NCBI GenBank assembly: GCA_026987995.1
Contig: JALSMC010000195.1
Span: 1-12,812, forward strand
From: Sulfurimonas sp.
GTDB lineage: Bacteria > Campylobacterota > Campylobacteria > Campylobacterales > Sulfurimonadaceae
Length of the DNA stretch: 12,812 nt
Direction: 5' to 3'
A program made the translations under genes and the position numbers. Below, one piece after another: positions 6,304-12,812 of the stretch. Within the stretch, counting starts at the first letter, position 1. Every line of letters starts with the position of its first letter. The notes beneath the pieces are model-generated. The model ran no database searches. It was given only the letters and a program-made list of their open reading frames with translations, and was not told where the DNA came from.

Positions 6304-6897
6304 ATGAAGATAAAAGTACAACCAATGGGAGTCTACCAAACAAACTGCTATATTGTAAGTATTGATGGTAAAGATATTATCATCGATCCGGGTGTTAATT
6401 CTTTAGAGTGGATAAAGTGTAATGTTACTAATCCTATCGCTATCTTAAACACTCACGGGCATTTTGATCATGTCTGGTCTAACACTGTAGTTCAAGAGGA
6501 ATATGGCATAAAACTCTACACTCCAGAGGGTGATGTTCCCCTACTTTGTGATAGTTCATGGATGGCTGATTTACCTCCATCGTATCCTGATGTAGTGATA
6601 AAAGGCGATGAAGAGATTGATCTTGATGGCATTAAGGTGAAGTTCCGACATTTTCCAGGTCACTGTCCGGGGTGTTCTACTATAGAGATAGAAGATGCTA
6701 TGTTTAGTGGTGACTTTATCTTTGAGAGAAGTATTGGGCGTACTGACTTTCCTATGTCTTCACCAGAAGCTATGAAAGCATCACTAGAGAAGTTTAAACT
6801 CCTAGACTATGACAAGACTATCTACCCCGGTCACGGTGGCACAACTACCATCAAACAAGAGCAGCAACATACTGACTACTTTATAAGTACTCTGTAA
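6304..6897 (+). CDS. Metallo-beta-lactamase-fold hydrolase, glyoxalase II-like
   Basis: A 197-residue compact MBL-fold protein of the YcbL/GloB-like group, probably a cytosolic thioester or ester hydrolase. It lacks the extra C-terminal domain of true glyoxalase II. Metal site: T-H-G-H-F-D-H (50-56: H51, H53, D55, H56), H120, D137 in F-S-G-D-F-I-F and H177 in Y-P-G-H-G. The family mark G-R-T-D-F-P is at 145-150. The third-histidine motif reads P-G-H-C-P-G-C-S rather than the usual G-H-T-P-G-S, placing C121 and C124 beside the active site. From memory, Campylobacter jejuni has a similar hydrolase gene next to nadE. First gene of a three-gene plus-strand operon; its stop overlaps the next start as TAATG. 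The substrate is unknown. Confidence 0.9.
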   Translation: MKIKVQPMGVYQTNCYIVSIDGKDIIIDPGVNSLEWIKCNVTNPIAILNTHGHFDHVWSNTVVQEEYGIKLYTPEGDVPLLCDSSWMADLPPSYPDVVIKGDEEIDLDGIKVKFRHFPGHCPGCSTIEIEDAMFSGDFIFERSIGRTDFPMSSPEAMKASLEKFKLLDYDKTIYPGHGGTTTIKQEQQHTDYFISTL

Positions 6898-7493
6898 TGG
6901 CTGATTATTTTAAAGACAAGGCTGAGAACTGGGATGCTGGAGATGTGAGAAAAAGTACCCCGCTTGCTATTGCAGAGGCTATTAAAGAAAGATTTGTTTT
7001 AGATAAAGAGATGAGTATCATGGATTTTGGTGTTGGTACTGGGCTTTTAGGATTTGAGATAGCAAAAGATGTCAAAAAAGTATTCGGTGTAGATATGTCG
7101 CCTAGTATGCTTGCAAAACTCAAAGAGAAAAACAGTCCTGAGCTTTCAATTGAAGCAGTTGAACAAGATATAGTAAAAAAACCTTTAGCTGACATATTTG
7201 ATGGAATTGTTAGTTCTATGACACTTCATCATGTAGAAGATTTAGAAGTGTTTTTTAAGAGCATCTATAAAAACATCAAAGAAGATGGTTTTTTAGCTAT
7301 CGCTGACCTAGAAAAAGAAGATGGAACTTTTCACTCTGACAACACTGGCGTTTATCACTTCGGGTTTAATAAAGATGAGTTATGTGAGATAGTAAAAAAA
7401 TGCGGTTTTAAAGATGTTAGTTTTGATAGTATTGCTACTATAAACAAACCCCAAAGAGATTTTGGTGTTTTTCTTTTAAGTGCAAAAAAATAG
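6897..7493 (+). CDS. Class I SAM-dependent methyltransferase
   Basis: A 198-residue Rossmann-fold methyltransferase of the Methyltransf_11/25 type. The SAM-binding motif I is M-D-F-G-V-G-T-G (42-49); D66 in G-V-D-M-S-P-S-M ends strand 2 and should bind the ribose; Q90-D91 precedes the adenine contact; and S-M-T-L-H-H-V (107-113) is motif IV. The late segment A-D-L-E-K-E-D-G-T-F-H is typical of small-molecule methyltransferases of this group. The acceptor cannot be told from sequence. It is not CmoA: length and motifs differ. No strong SD is seen; the TAATG overlap with the hydrolase gene suggests translational coupling. Its TAG stop overlaps the SD of the next gene. Confidence 0.9.
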   Translation: MADYFKDKAENWDAGDVRKSTPLAIAEAIKERFVLDKEMSIMDFGVGTGLLGFEIAKDVKKVFGVDMSPSMLAKLKEKNSPELSIEAVEQDIVKKPLADIFDGIVSSMTLHHVEDLEVFFKSIYKNIKEDGFLAIADLEKEDGTFHSDNTGVYHFGFNKDELCEIVKKCGFKDVSFDSIATINKPQRDFGVFLLSAKK

Positions 7494-7505
7494 AGGATTG
7501 AAATT

Positions 7506-8357
7506 ATGTATGAAAATAAAACTGACGAACTTATCTTATCGACCCTAGCAGCTGACACATATTGTCTCGCTTCTCACTGGGTTTACGATAAAGAAGAACT
7601 AAAAAATCTTGATATAGACTGGAATGAGCTTGGAGCACCTAGTGTCGCTTGGCATGAGGGGAAAAAGCTTGGAGACTTTACTCATTATGGAGATCAGATA
7701 AAAATACTACTTCGCTACTTAGAGAAAAACTCTGACTCTTATGACTTAGAAAAGTATATGAGTTACTGGAAAGATCAAATGAGCTCTATAAATACCTATA
7801 TGGATGGTGCGACAAAAGAGACTATAGAGAACTTAGAAAATAAAAAACCTTTTCCATGTGGCTCTAATGCTCATGACATGGCAGCAGTTGGAAGAAGTGT
7901 TGCACTACTAAAAGTATCAAAAACAGCAGATGAGTTTTTAGACAATGCAGTGGCGTTTGTAAAAGCAACACATGATCATGCAGAAGTTTTAGAAGCAACA
8001 CACTTTTTCTCATCTTTACTCTTAGCTACTTTAGAGGGCAAAGATATTGTGGAGAGTATAGAGTTACTTAAAAACAACTACTCTACAAATGTACAAACAT
8101 ATATACAGAGTGGTCTTGACTCAAAAGATGCTGATACTCAAGATGCTCTCCATGGGTTTGGAACACACTGTGGTGTTGAAGTTGGTATGAGTGGGGTTGT
8201 TCATGTTTTATCTAAGTATGACAACTACGAAGAAGCACTTATAGTAAATGCTAAGTGTGGTGGCGACAGCTCATCAAGAGCTATGATAATAGGAGCAATC
8301 CTTATAGCACAAAGTGATAAAACACAGATACCACAAAGATGGCAAAAATATCTTTAA
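7506..8357 (+). CDS. ADP-ribosylglycohydrolase-family protein, divergent (crystallin J1-like group)
   Basis: A 283-residue all-alpha protein of the ARH/DraG superfamily. Recognisable pieces: A-A-D-T-Y-C-L-A-S-H-W-V-Y-D (15-28) in place of the N-terminal G-D-x-x-G region; T-H-Y-G-D-Q (59-64) where active members carry T-D-D-T; Y-M-D-G-A-T (98-103); G-S-N-A-H-D-M-A-A-V-G-R (119-130); and C-G-G-D-S-S-S-R-A (251-259) where dinuclear-metal members have G-G-D-T-D-T. Several Mg ligands of classic ADP-ribosyl hydrolases are therefore replaced, so the activity may be changed or lost. Known members remove ADP-ribose from Arg or Ser, or serve as lens crystallins. SD AGAGGA (7492-7497) lies eight bases before the ATG. 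Last gene of the three-gene operon; convergent with the thioesterase-like gene. Confidence 0.85.
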   Translation: MYENKTDELILSTLAADTYCLASHWVYDKEELKNLDIDWNELGAPSVAWHEGKKLGDFTHYGDQIKILLRYLEKNSDSYDLEKYMSYWKDQMSSINTYMDGATKETIENLENKKPFPCGSNAHDMAAVGRSVALLKVSKTADEFLDNAVAFVKATHDHAEVLEATHFFSSLLLATLEGKDIVESIELLKNNYSTNVQTYIQSGLDSKDADTQDALHGFGTHCGVEVGMSGVVHVLSKYDNYEEALIVNAKCGGDSSSRAMIIGAILIAQSDKTQIPQRWQKYL

Positions 8358-8380
8358 AAATAGCATCACTTATATTCACC

Positions 8381-8887
8381 CTAAACGATAGAAGCACCTT
8401 CGTTGAGATTCTCACCATCTTCATCTAAAAGGTGCAGTTTCAAGACATGACGTTCTGTTACTACTGTTTTAAACTCACCTTCAAAAACTTTTATATCTAA
8501 TACATGCCCTTCTACATGAACATTACGCTTACGACCCTCTTTATGTCTAACTCTTGCAGTAAACTTCACCTCATCATGAAACTTTACAGGAGAGAGAAAC
8601 TGACAGTTACTTGCTACTAATACTACATTTTTTTCATTTACAGCAAGCATAGCTGCATAATCCGCTGCACCAAAAATAAAACCACCATGAATTAGCCCTA
8701 TATCATCCGCAATCATTTCAGGAATCGTTCTTAGCCGTGTTTCAATATAGCCGCGTTCCATTACAAGAATTTCACCACACAAGTCAGGATTTACTCTCTC
8801 ATGTGTCTTAAGAATAACCTCTTCTTCATTCGTTTCATAAGTATCTATTTGTAATTCTTCCTCTATCTGTTCTTCATCTATCGCCAT
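8381..8887 (-). CDS. Hotdog-fold thioesterase-like protein with acidic N-terminal extension
   Basis: A 168-residue protein. The core (about 25-155) has the hotdog signature G-L-I-H-G-G-F-I-F-G-A-A-D-Y-A-A-M-L-A-V (64-83), close to the PaaI/4HBT H-G-G-x-x-F-x-x-A-D-x-A pattern; D76 would be the catalytic acid and H67-G-G the substrate-facing turn. Residues 4-24 are a strongly acidic Glu/Asp-rich extension not needed by the fold. It probably hydrolyses acyl-CoA or another thioester in the cytosol; the substrate is unknown. Its ATG (8887) overlaps the cmoB stop as TAATG, and SD AAGGAG (8901-8896) lies inside cmoB with eight bases spacing, so the two are co-transcribed. Confidence 0.82.
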   Translation of the reverse strand: MAIDEEQIEEELQIDTYETNEEEVILKTHERVNPDLCGEILVMERGYIETRLRTIPEMIADDIGLIHGGFIFGAADYAAMLAVNEKNVVLVASNCQFLSPVKFHDEVKFTARVRHKEGRKRNVHVEGHVLDIKVFEGEFKTVVTERHVLKLHLLDEDGENLNEGASIV

Positions 8888-9789
8888 TATTTTTTCTCCT
8901 TAATTAATCTTACATACACTCTAGCAGGTGCAGGGTAACCTTCTACTGTTTTTGAATTGTCATCAGGGTCGAGAAAATCTTCTAAAGATTGTCCTTCTAT
9001 CCAGTCTGTTTTTCTCTGCTCATTTGCCTCTGTTACACTTGTCTCTAAAACTTCAAAACTACTAAATCCAGCACGCAGACACCAGTTTTTAAGAGCAGGT
9101 ATAGTCGGTACGAAATAGATATTTGGTATCTTTGAGTAAGAAGACTCTGGACAGAGTGCCATCTCCTCTTCTCCCTCTATATAAAAAGTATCTAGTATCA
9201 CTTCACCCTGCTTGTCTAAACCTTTATAGAGCTGTTTGAGCATAGCAACAGGGTCACTTCTATGATATAAGACACCTAAACAAAAAATAGTATCAAACTT
9301 CTCCTCATAAAACTCTACATGCTCAACTCCTAAAAGCTCATATACAATGTCACTTTTTACAAAATGGTTGATAAAGTCAAACTGTGTTTTATACAAAGGT
9401 GAAGGATCAAACCCTACAAGAGACTTTGGCTCATCCTCAAGCATTCTAAACATATAGTAGCCATTATTACACCCAATATCTGCCACACGTTTGTTTTTCA
9501 AATCAAAATGAGGGCGAAGTAGATTATACTTTATATTACTCCTCCACTCTGTATCTATATATGTATTTCCTATCTTAAAAGGACCTTTACGCCATGGCAT
9601 AAGAGCCTTTGCATCGTTTAAAAGCTTTGTATCATCTAGCTTAGCCTCTATTTTTACAACATCACCAAAACTGACTTCTGTTTCTACTTCTTCTAAATTA
9701 TCTATGACCTTACGAAGTGGTGCTATATTCTTCCACGTCATCCACTTCTCACGTTCTACTCTTAACTGTTTTAAATCCATTTTCATCAC
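8887..9789 (-). CDS. cmoB: tRNA U34 carboxymethyltransferase CmoB
   Basis: Transfers a carboxymethyl group from carboxy-S-adenosylmethionine to 5-hydroxyuridine at tRNA position 34, giving cmo5U and widening wobble reading. Motifs: W-R-K-G-P-F (66-71), I-D-T-E-W-R-S (78-84), SAM loop [11 protein letters not shown] (103-113), G-F-D-P-S (126-130), [10 protein letters not shown] (171-180) and N-I-Y-F-V-P-T (223-229). At 300 residues it is a little shorter than the E. coli enzyme (323) at the N-terminus. The start at 9789 is GTG; ATG at 9786 or 9780 are equally possible, and none has a strong SD. CmoA, which makes the carboxy-SAM donor, is not in the window. Overlaps the downstream thioesterase-like gene and is divergent from fieF. 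Confidence 0.95.
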   Translation of the reverse strand: MMKMDLKQLRVEREKWMTWKNIAPLRKVIDNLEEVETEVSFGDVVKIEAKLDDTKLLNDAKALMPWRKGPFKIGNTYIDTEWRSNIKYNLLRPHFDLKNKRVADIGCNNGYYMFRMLEDEPKSLVGFDPSPLYKTQFDFINHFVKSDIVYELLGVEHVEFYEEKFDTIFCLGVLYHRSDPVAMLKQLYKGLDKQGEVILDTFYIEGEEEMALCPESSYSKIPNIYFVPTIPALKNWCLRAGFSSFEVLETSVTEANEQRKTDWIEGQSLEDFLDPDDNSKTVEGYPAPARVYVRLIKEKK

Positions 9790-9821
9790 TTATTTTAATT
9801 ACTATCACATACTTATTTAGC

Positions 9822-9831
9822 TATAATTGTA
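9822..9831. promoter_or_regulatory. Overlapping divergent -10 boxes for fieF (+) and cmoB (-)
   Basis: On the plus strand TATAAT at 9822-9827 lies about 31 bases before the fieF ATG; AAGGA (9846-9850) is its SD, eight bases upstream of 9859. On the minus strand TACAAT (9831-9826) is the best -10 for cmoB. The two hexamers overlap by two bases, so only one direction could be occupied by polymerase at a time. Confidence 0.45.
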
Positions 9832-9858
9832 TCTAAATATAACTCAAGGAATCTTTTT

Positions 9859-10752
9859 ATGCGCTTAGAAAAAAAAGCAACACTTGTATCCACTACTGTT
9901 GCAGGAGTACTTGTAGTATTAAAACTTGCCGTAGCACTCTTTAGTGGGAGTATAGCAGTCTTAGCTTCTGCAGTAGACTCCCTTTTAGATCTTTGTGTTT
10001 CACTCTTTAACTACTTTGCACTCCATAACAGCGAAAAAGACCCAGATAGTAAGTTTCACTTTGGTCGTAGCAAAATCGAGCCTTTAGCTGCTGTTCTTGA
10101 GGGAATTGTTATTTTACTCTCTGCACTCTTTATTCTTTATAATGCACTCTTAAAAATTATTCATCCAAAAGAGATAGCACATATTCAAGAGAGTCTCATT
10201 GTGATTTTACTCTCCTTTGTGATTACTGCTTTTTTAGTAATTTTCTTGCGTTATGTAGCAAAAAAGACAAACAATCTTGTTATTCGCTCTGATGCACTGC
10301 ACTATCAGACTGACCTCTTCTCAAATGGTGCTGTCTTATTTACCTTAGCTGCTATCTCTTACACAGGTGAACAACTCATCGATCCTATCTTAGGAATTGC
10401 AATCTCATTTTATATGATTTACTCTGCTATTCCTATTATAAAAGATGGTGTACTCATGCTTCTTGATGCAGCATTGCTTCCTAAAGATATAGAAGCAATT
10501 GAGAAAATTCTTCAAGAAGAACCAGTCATACAAAACTATCACTATCTTAAAACAAGGGAGTCTGCATCGCATGTTTTTATCTCTGTGCATACTGTATTTT
10601 CTGTGAGTATCTCCCTCTATGATGCACATGTCGTGTCAGATAAAATAGAGATGCGAATTAAGGAGTATTTTAAAGATAAAAAGACCCATATACTTATACA
10701 CATGGATCCTTATGATGATTCTGAACTTAACGAGGATAGAGAGGAGTGGTAA
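9859..10752 (+). CDS. fieF: Cation diffusion facilitator, FieF-like divalent metal efflux transporter
   Basis: A 297-residue inner-membrane proton-coupled exporter of divalent metals (Zn2+, Fe2+ and similar). Six membrane spans occupy about residues 8-200, followed by a cytoplasmic ferredoxin-like domain. The transport site is D40 and D44 (A-V-D-S-L-L-D) with H148 and D152 (H-Y-Q-T-D), the D-D-H-D set of Zn/Fe transporters rather than the Mn type. F-H-F-G-R-S-K-I-E-P-L (66-76) is the interface loop with H67. The C-terminal domain carries H244 and H281/D283 (H-I-L-I-H-M-D-P), the dimer metal sites, and ends in an acidic tail. The metal actually exported cannot be decided from sequence. Single gene with its own promoter, convergent with truD six bases downstream. 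Confidence 0.93.
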   Translation: MRLEKKATLVSTTVAGVLVVLKLAVALFSGSIAVLASAVDSLLDLCVSLFNYFALHNSEKDPDSKFHFGRSKIEPLAAVLEGIVILLSALFILYNALLKIIHPKEIAHIQESLIVILLSFVITAFLVIFLRYVAKKTNNLVIRSDALHYQTDLFSNGAVLFTLAAISYTGEQLIDPILGIAISFYMIYSAIPIIKDGVLMLLDAALLPKDIEAIEKILQEEPVIQNYHYLKTRESASHVFISVHTVFSVSISLYDAHVVSDKIEMRIKEYFKDKKTHILIHMDPYDDSELNEDREEW

Positions 10753-10782
10753 GCAAACCTAGCGTTTTGCTTGTGGTTTTTT
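10751..10782 (+). terminator. Candidate intrinsic terminator of fieF
   Basis: AAGCAAA (10751-10757) and TTTGCTT (10766-10772) form a perfect 7-bp stem around an 8-base loop, followed after GTGG by T6 (10777-10782). It begins at the fieF stop codon and overlaps the truD 3' end. The stem is AT-rich and the T-run is four bases away, so its strength is doubtful. No T-run follows on the minus strand, so it would not stop truD transcription. Confidence 0.4.
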
Positions 10783-11784
10783 AATTTTTTTGGCTTTAAA
10801 CTCTTTACTCGCTATATTTTCTAAAAATACAGTCGCATAAGAACCTTTTGGTAGTGTAAACGCGATGTGCATTTTATCAAAACCATCTGTATACTTCATC
10901 TCTACATCTTTTGGAAAGATTATAGCAGGACGACGAAGCCCTTTGTCGTACAAGAAGCCATCATCATATTTCGCTTCTATTTCACCCGCACGAGCAGTTG
11001 AACGATAAACACCACGACCACATAAAAGTCCAGTAGGGAGAACTCTTTTTGCTTCAAAGTCTTTTTGCTGTGGATTTTTAGGAGTAAATAGTTTTCCCTT
11101 AGAGTCTTGATATAAATCACCCTCTAAAAGCATAAATTTATTTGCATTCTCATCACGGCTAATTTGTATACGTTCTGCAAGCCAGTCGTTAAAACGGACA
11201 CTTTGGTAGATAGAGATTAAAAACTTCTTGAGTTTTGAATCTTCTATGTGCAAGTCACCCTCTATCATCTTTTCTGCTTGTTCTATAGAGTCACCATCAC
11301 GACCAAAACGCTGATAACCAAAGTAGTTTGGAAGTCCAAGTTTTTCACTTTTTCGTGCTAGCTTTTCTATCTGTCCGGCTTGAATTTGATTCACTTCAAA
11401 AAGATTAATACTAAAACGGTTTCCCTCTAAGTCACCCATACGGATAGAGTGTGAATGTCTAGTACCGCTGAGTATCTTTATCTGTGGATGCTTAAATCTT
11501 TTTAACTCTTTTTCATATCTCGCTTCTATGCTGATATACTGAGTAGTAGTTGCATGCTTATCTTTAAGCCCTGCATAGCCTATCTTCTCTGCATTTATAT
11601 TAAGAAACTCAGCAAATGCAGCTATCATATCCCAAGTAGTTATTTCTACTTTTTTTATGTGATAGATAGAGAAGTTACCACTCCCTTTCCACTCCAACCC
11701 TATCTCATCAACAATAAAATCTTCTTGATTTTGTTCAAATTTAAAATGGATTGGCTCTTTTTCTTCTAGGTATATTCTCTGCAT
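10759..11784 (-). CDS. truD: tRNA pseudouridine(13) synthase TruD
   Basis: Isomerises U13 of certain tRNAs (notably tRNA-Glu) to pseudouridine. At 341 residues it is near the E. coli length (349). The catalytic Asp is D75 in the family signature G-Y-A-G-L-K-D-K-H-A-T-T-T-Q (69-82). N-Y-F-G-Y-Q-R-F-G (152-160) is the second conserved block, and the TruD insertion domain follows. The C-terminus (about 328-341) is a Lys-rich tail that may help bind RNA. SD AAAGGG (11796-11791) overlaps the ribF stop, with a ten-base gap, so it is co-transcribed with ribF. Confidence 0.95.
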   Translation of the reverse strand: MQRIYLEEKEPIHFKFEQNQEDFIVDEIGLEWKGSGNFSIYHIKKVEITTWDMIAAFAEFLNINAEKIGYAGLKDKHATTTQYISIEARYEKELKRFKHPQIKILSGTRHSHSIRMGDLEGNRFSINLFEVNQIQAGQIEKLARKSEKLGLPNYFGYQRFGRDGDSIEQAEKMIEGDLHIEDSKLKKFLISIYQSVRFNDWLAERIQISRDENANKFMLLEGDLYQDSKGKLFTPKNPQQKDFEAKRVLPTGLLCGRGVYRSTARAGEIEAKYDDGFLYDKGLRRPAIIFPKDVEMKYTDGFDKMHIAFTLPKGSYATVFLENIASKEFKAKKIKKPQAKR

Positions 11785-11794
11785 TAACTGCCCT

Positions 11795-12616
11795 TTATAG
11801 TTGTAAAAACTTTAGCTCTTTACTTGCTTTAGCTATATCTGATTTGATAGCTTTTTTTAAAGACTCTAATGAGTCAAATTTTTCATTTTCTCTGATAAAT
11901 GAGACAAACCGTATATCCCCTTTATCTTCACATACAACCTCACCATCGAGTATATGTGACTCTATCGCAAACTTTCCATCTGTAGTAATGCGATGTCCTA
12001 TAAAACTGACACTCGGATGGAAATGCTCTTCGTTATCTATGCGAGTTAAAGTAGTATAAACACCCTCTTTTGGTATTAAAAAACCCTCTGCTTCAATGTT
12101 AACAGTTGCCACTAACTCTTTTTTACCAAGACCTTGACCTTTTATCACACTACCTTCGATAGTATAGTTATGCCCTAAAAACTCATTTGCACCTTGAATA
12201 TCACCAAGTTTTAACTTCTCTCGTATCTTATGTGAATGTACAGAATCATTTTTATGTTTTACTTCATCAACTATAATGACCTCACCCTTAAATATATCCT
12301 TTAAATCTTTATGAGAGTAACATCTATCCTTACCAAAGTGAAAGTCATATCCAACAACTATTTTTTCTAAGTCAGGAAAACGCAACTCAAGAAGCTTTAC
12401 AAAACCTACACCATCAAGATGGCGAATTTCATCTAATTTTAGATAGACTATAGGGTAAGATGTAAATTTTTCTCTATTATTTTGTGGGGTAAGGTTCGCG
12501 TACCCTGTCTCAATAACAACAATAGTACCAGAATCATGGAGTTCTCTAAAAAGTGCCTGATGTGCAATATGCATTCCATCAAAACCACCAATTGCAATAG
12601 CTTTTATATTTCTCAT
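11795..12616 (-). CDS. ribF: Bifunctional riboflavin kinase / FAD synthetase RibF
   Basis: Converts riboflavin to FMN and then to FAD. The N-terminal nucleotidyltransferase half shows G-G-F-D-G-M-H-I-A-H (10-19), G-Y-D-F-H-F-G-K-D-R (89-98) and the I-R-E-K-L block (131-135) in place of S-S-T-x-I-R. The C-terminal kinase half starts about 152; E219 in I-E-S-H-I-L-D is the likely catalytic base. The kinase P-T-A-N motif reads A-T-V-N (170-173), keeping Thr and Asn, and the preceding Gly-rich loop is G-L-G-K-K-E-L instead of G-R-x-x-G-F-P. The 273 residues are shorter than the about 310 of E. coli. No alternative start: the next Met is residue 15. First protein gene of the ribF-truD pair. Confidence 0.93.
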   Translation of the reverse strand: MRNIKAIAIGGFDGMHIAHQALFRELHDSGTIVVIETGYANLTPQNNREKFTSYPIVYLKLDEIRHLDGVGFVKLLELRFPDLEKIVVGYDFHFGKDRCYSHKDLKDIFKGEVIIVDEVKHKNDSVHSHKIREKLKLGDIQGANEFLGHNYTIEGSVIKGQGLGKKELVATVNIEAEGFLIPKEGVYTTLTRIDNEEHFHPSVSFIGHRITTDGKFAIESHILDGEVVCEDKGDIRFVSFIRENEKFDSLESLKKAIKSDIAKASKELKFLQL

Positions 12617-12623
12617 TAATGAA

Positions 12624-12644
12624 ATTATACCTGAAAGTTTTATA
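12624..12644 (-). promoter_or_regulatory. Candidate ribF promoter boxes
   Basis: A perfect TATAAT (12629-12624) lies only seven bases before the ribF ATG at 12616, which would start transcription at or next to the A of ATG. A second box, TATAAA (12644-12639), lies 15 bases further up and would give a leader of roughly 15-16 bases with only AGG (about 12633-12631) as a poorly spaced SD. Which one is used decides whether ribF mRNA has a leader. Confidence 0.4.
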
Positions 12645-12681
12645 TTAAGGTGTGAGAAGATTATTAAAAATGATTTTTTTG

Positions 12682-12797
12682 AAAAAAAGTCTTCAAGTGG
12701 TGGAGAAGGAGGGATTCGAACCCTCGGTAGGATTGCTCCTACACACCCTTAGCAGGGGCGCGGATTCAACCACTCTCCCACTTCTCCGTTTGAAGAC
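12682..12797 (-). terminator. Leader-trailer stem around tRNA-Ser plus T7 tract
   Basis: The minus-strand bases just before the tRNA, GTCTTCAA (12797-12790), are exactly complementary to TTGAAGAC (12696-12689) just after its CCA. The second arm is followed immediately by T7 (12688-12682). If the transcript starts early enough to include the leader, the 8-bp stem closes around the whole tRNA and abuts the U-tract like an intrinsic terminator. No other hairpin precedes the T-run. Confidence 0.5.
12698..12787 (-). tRNA. tRNA-Ser(GCU)
   Basis: A complete class II tRNA with encoded CCA (12700-12698). Acceptor stem GGAGAAG/CTTCTCC; D-stem GGA/TCC; anticodon arm CGCCC-CTGCTAA-GGGTG with anticodon GCT; long variable arm TAGGA-GCAA-TCCTA; T-arm GAGGG-TTCGAAT-CCCTC. 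It reads AGC/AGU codons. The discriminator base 73 is A, whereas E. coli tRNA-Ser has G73. Confidence 0.97.
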
Positions 12798-12801
12798 GGT
12801 G

Positions 12802-12807
12802 ATTATA
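12802..12807 (-). promoter_or_regulatory. -10 box of tRNA-Ser gene
   Basis: TATAAT on the minus strand (12807-12802) ends 14 bases before the mature 5' end of the tRNA, giving a predicted leader of about 7-10 bases. The -35 region is outside the window. Confidence 0.6.
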
Positions 12808-12812
12808 GTAAA

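Noticed and set aside
6897..7493. The methyltransferase as CmoA, partner of CmoB.
   Set aside because: It is shorter than CmoA, lacks its carboxy-SAM motifs and is in a different operon on the other strand.
12674..12688. T7-C-A7 inverted repeat downstream of tRNA-Ser as a hairpin on its own.
   Set aside because: A pure A-T stem with a one-base loop cannot fold as such; the T-run is better explained as the tract following the leader-trailer stem.

Overview
The window looks like a chromosomal segment of a Campylobacterota (Epsilonproteobacteria) species, most likely a Sulfurimonas-like chemolithotroph. This rests on AT-rich DNA, dense short-gap gene packing, several c-type haem proteins, an lpxK/nadE neighbourhood of the kind I recall from Campylobacter and Helicobacter, and protein sequences that read like Sulfurimonas relatives. 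The genus is inference from memory and was not searched.

Left block (1-5036, all minus strand, read right to left): nadE (NAD synthetase), a DegT/DnrJ/EryC1/StrS-type sugar aminotransferase, lpxK (lipid A 4'-kinase), an OmpR-family response regulator whose GTG start overlaps the lpxK stop, and a long secreted lipoprotein with three CxxCH haem motifs that runs off the left edge. The lipoprotein is the most unusual gene here. Its last two visible haem motifs are separated by a near-perfect 27-bp tandem repeat, each unit of which encodes a D-T-N-T-T sequon of the Campylobacter PglB type. Phased ATGAAGA-like heptamers lie between the regulator and the lipoprotein gene and could be the regulator's binding site.

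Middle block (5037-8357): a divergent promoter region, a 91-residue monohaem cytochrome c (+), a DUF455 ferritin-like protein (-), then a plus-strand operon starting from an extended -10 promoter: a glyoxalase II-like metallo-beta-lactamase hydrolase, a class I SAM methyltransferase (overlapping TAATG), and a divergent ADP-ribosylglycohydrolase-family protein.

Right block (8358-12812): a minus-strand pair of cmoB (tRNA U34 carboxymethyltransferase) and a hotdog thioesterase-like protein joined by TAATG; the divergent cation-efflux gene fieF (+); then, minus strand, tRNA-Ser(GCU), ribF (FMN/FAD synthesis) and truD (tRNA pseudouridine synthase). The tRNA has an 8-nt leader segment complementary to its trailer just before a T7 tract, so the terminator stem may be built around the whole tRNA.

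Themes are cofactor synthesis (NAD, FMN/FAD), tRNA and its modification (tRNA-Ser, CmoB, TruD), envelope lipid/sugar synthesis (LpxK, aminotransferase) and extracytoplasmic haem proteins. No mobile element, CRISPR array or phage gene was seen. Every stretch over 300 bases is covered by a gene; bases 1-1470 are the 5' part of the lipoprotein gene.
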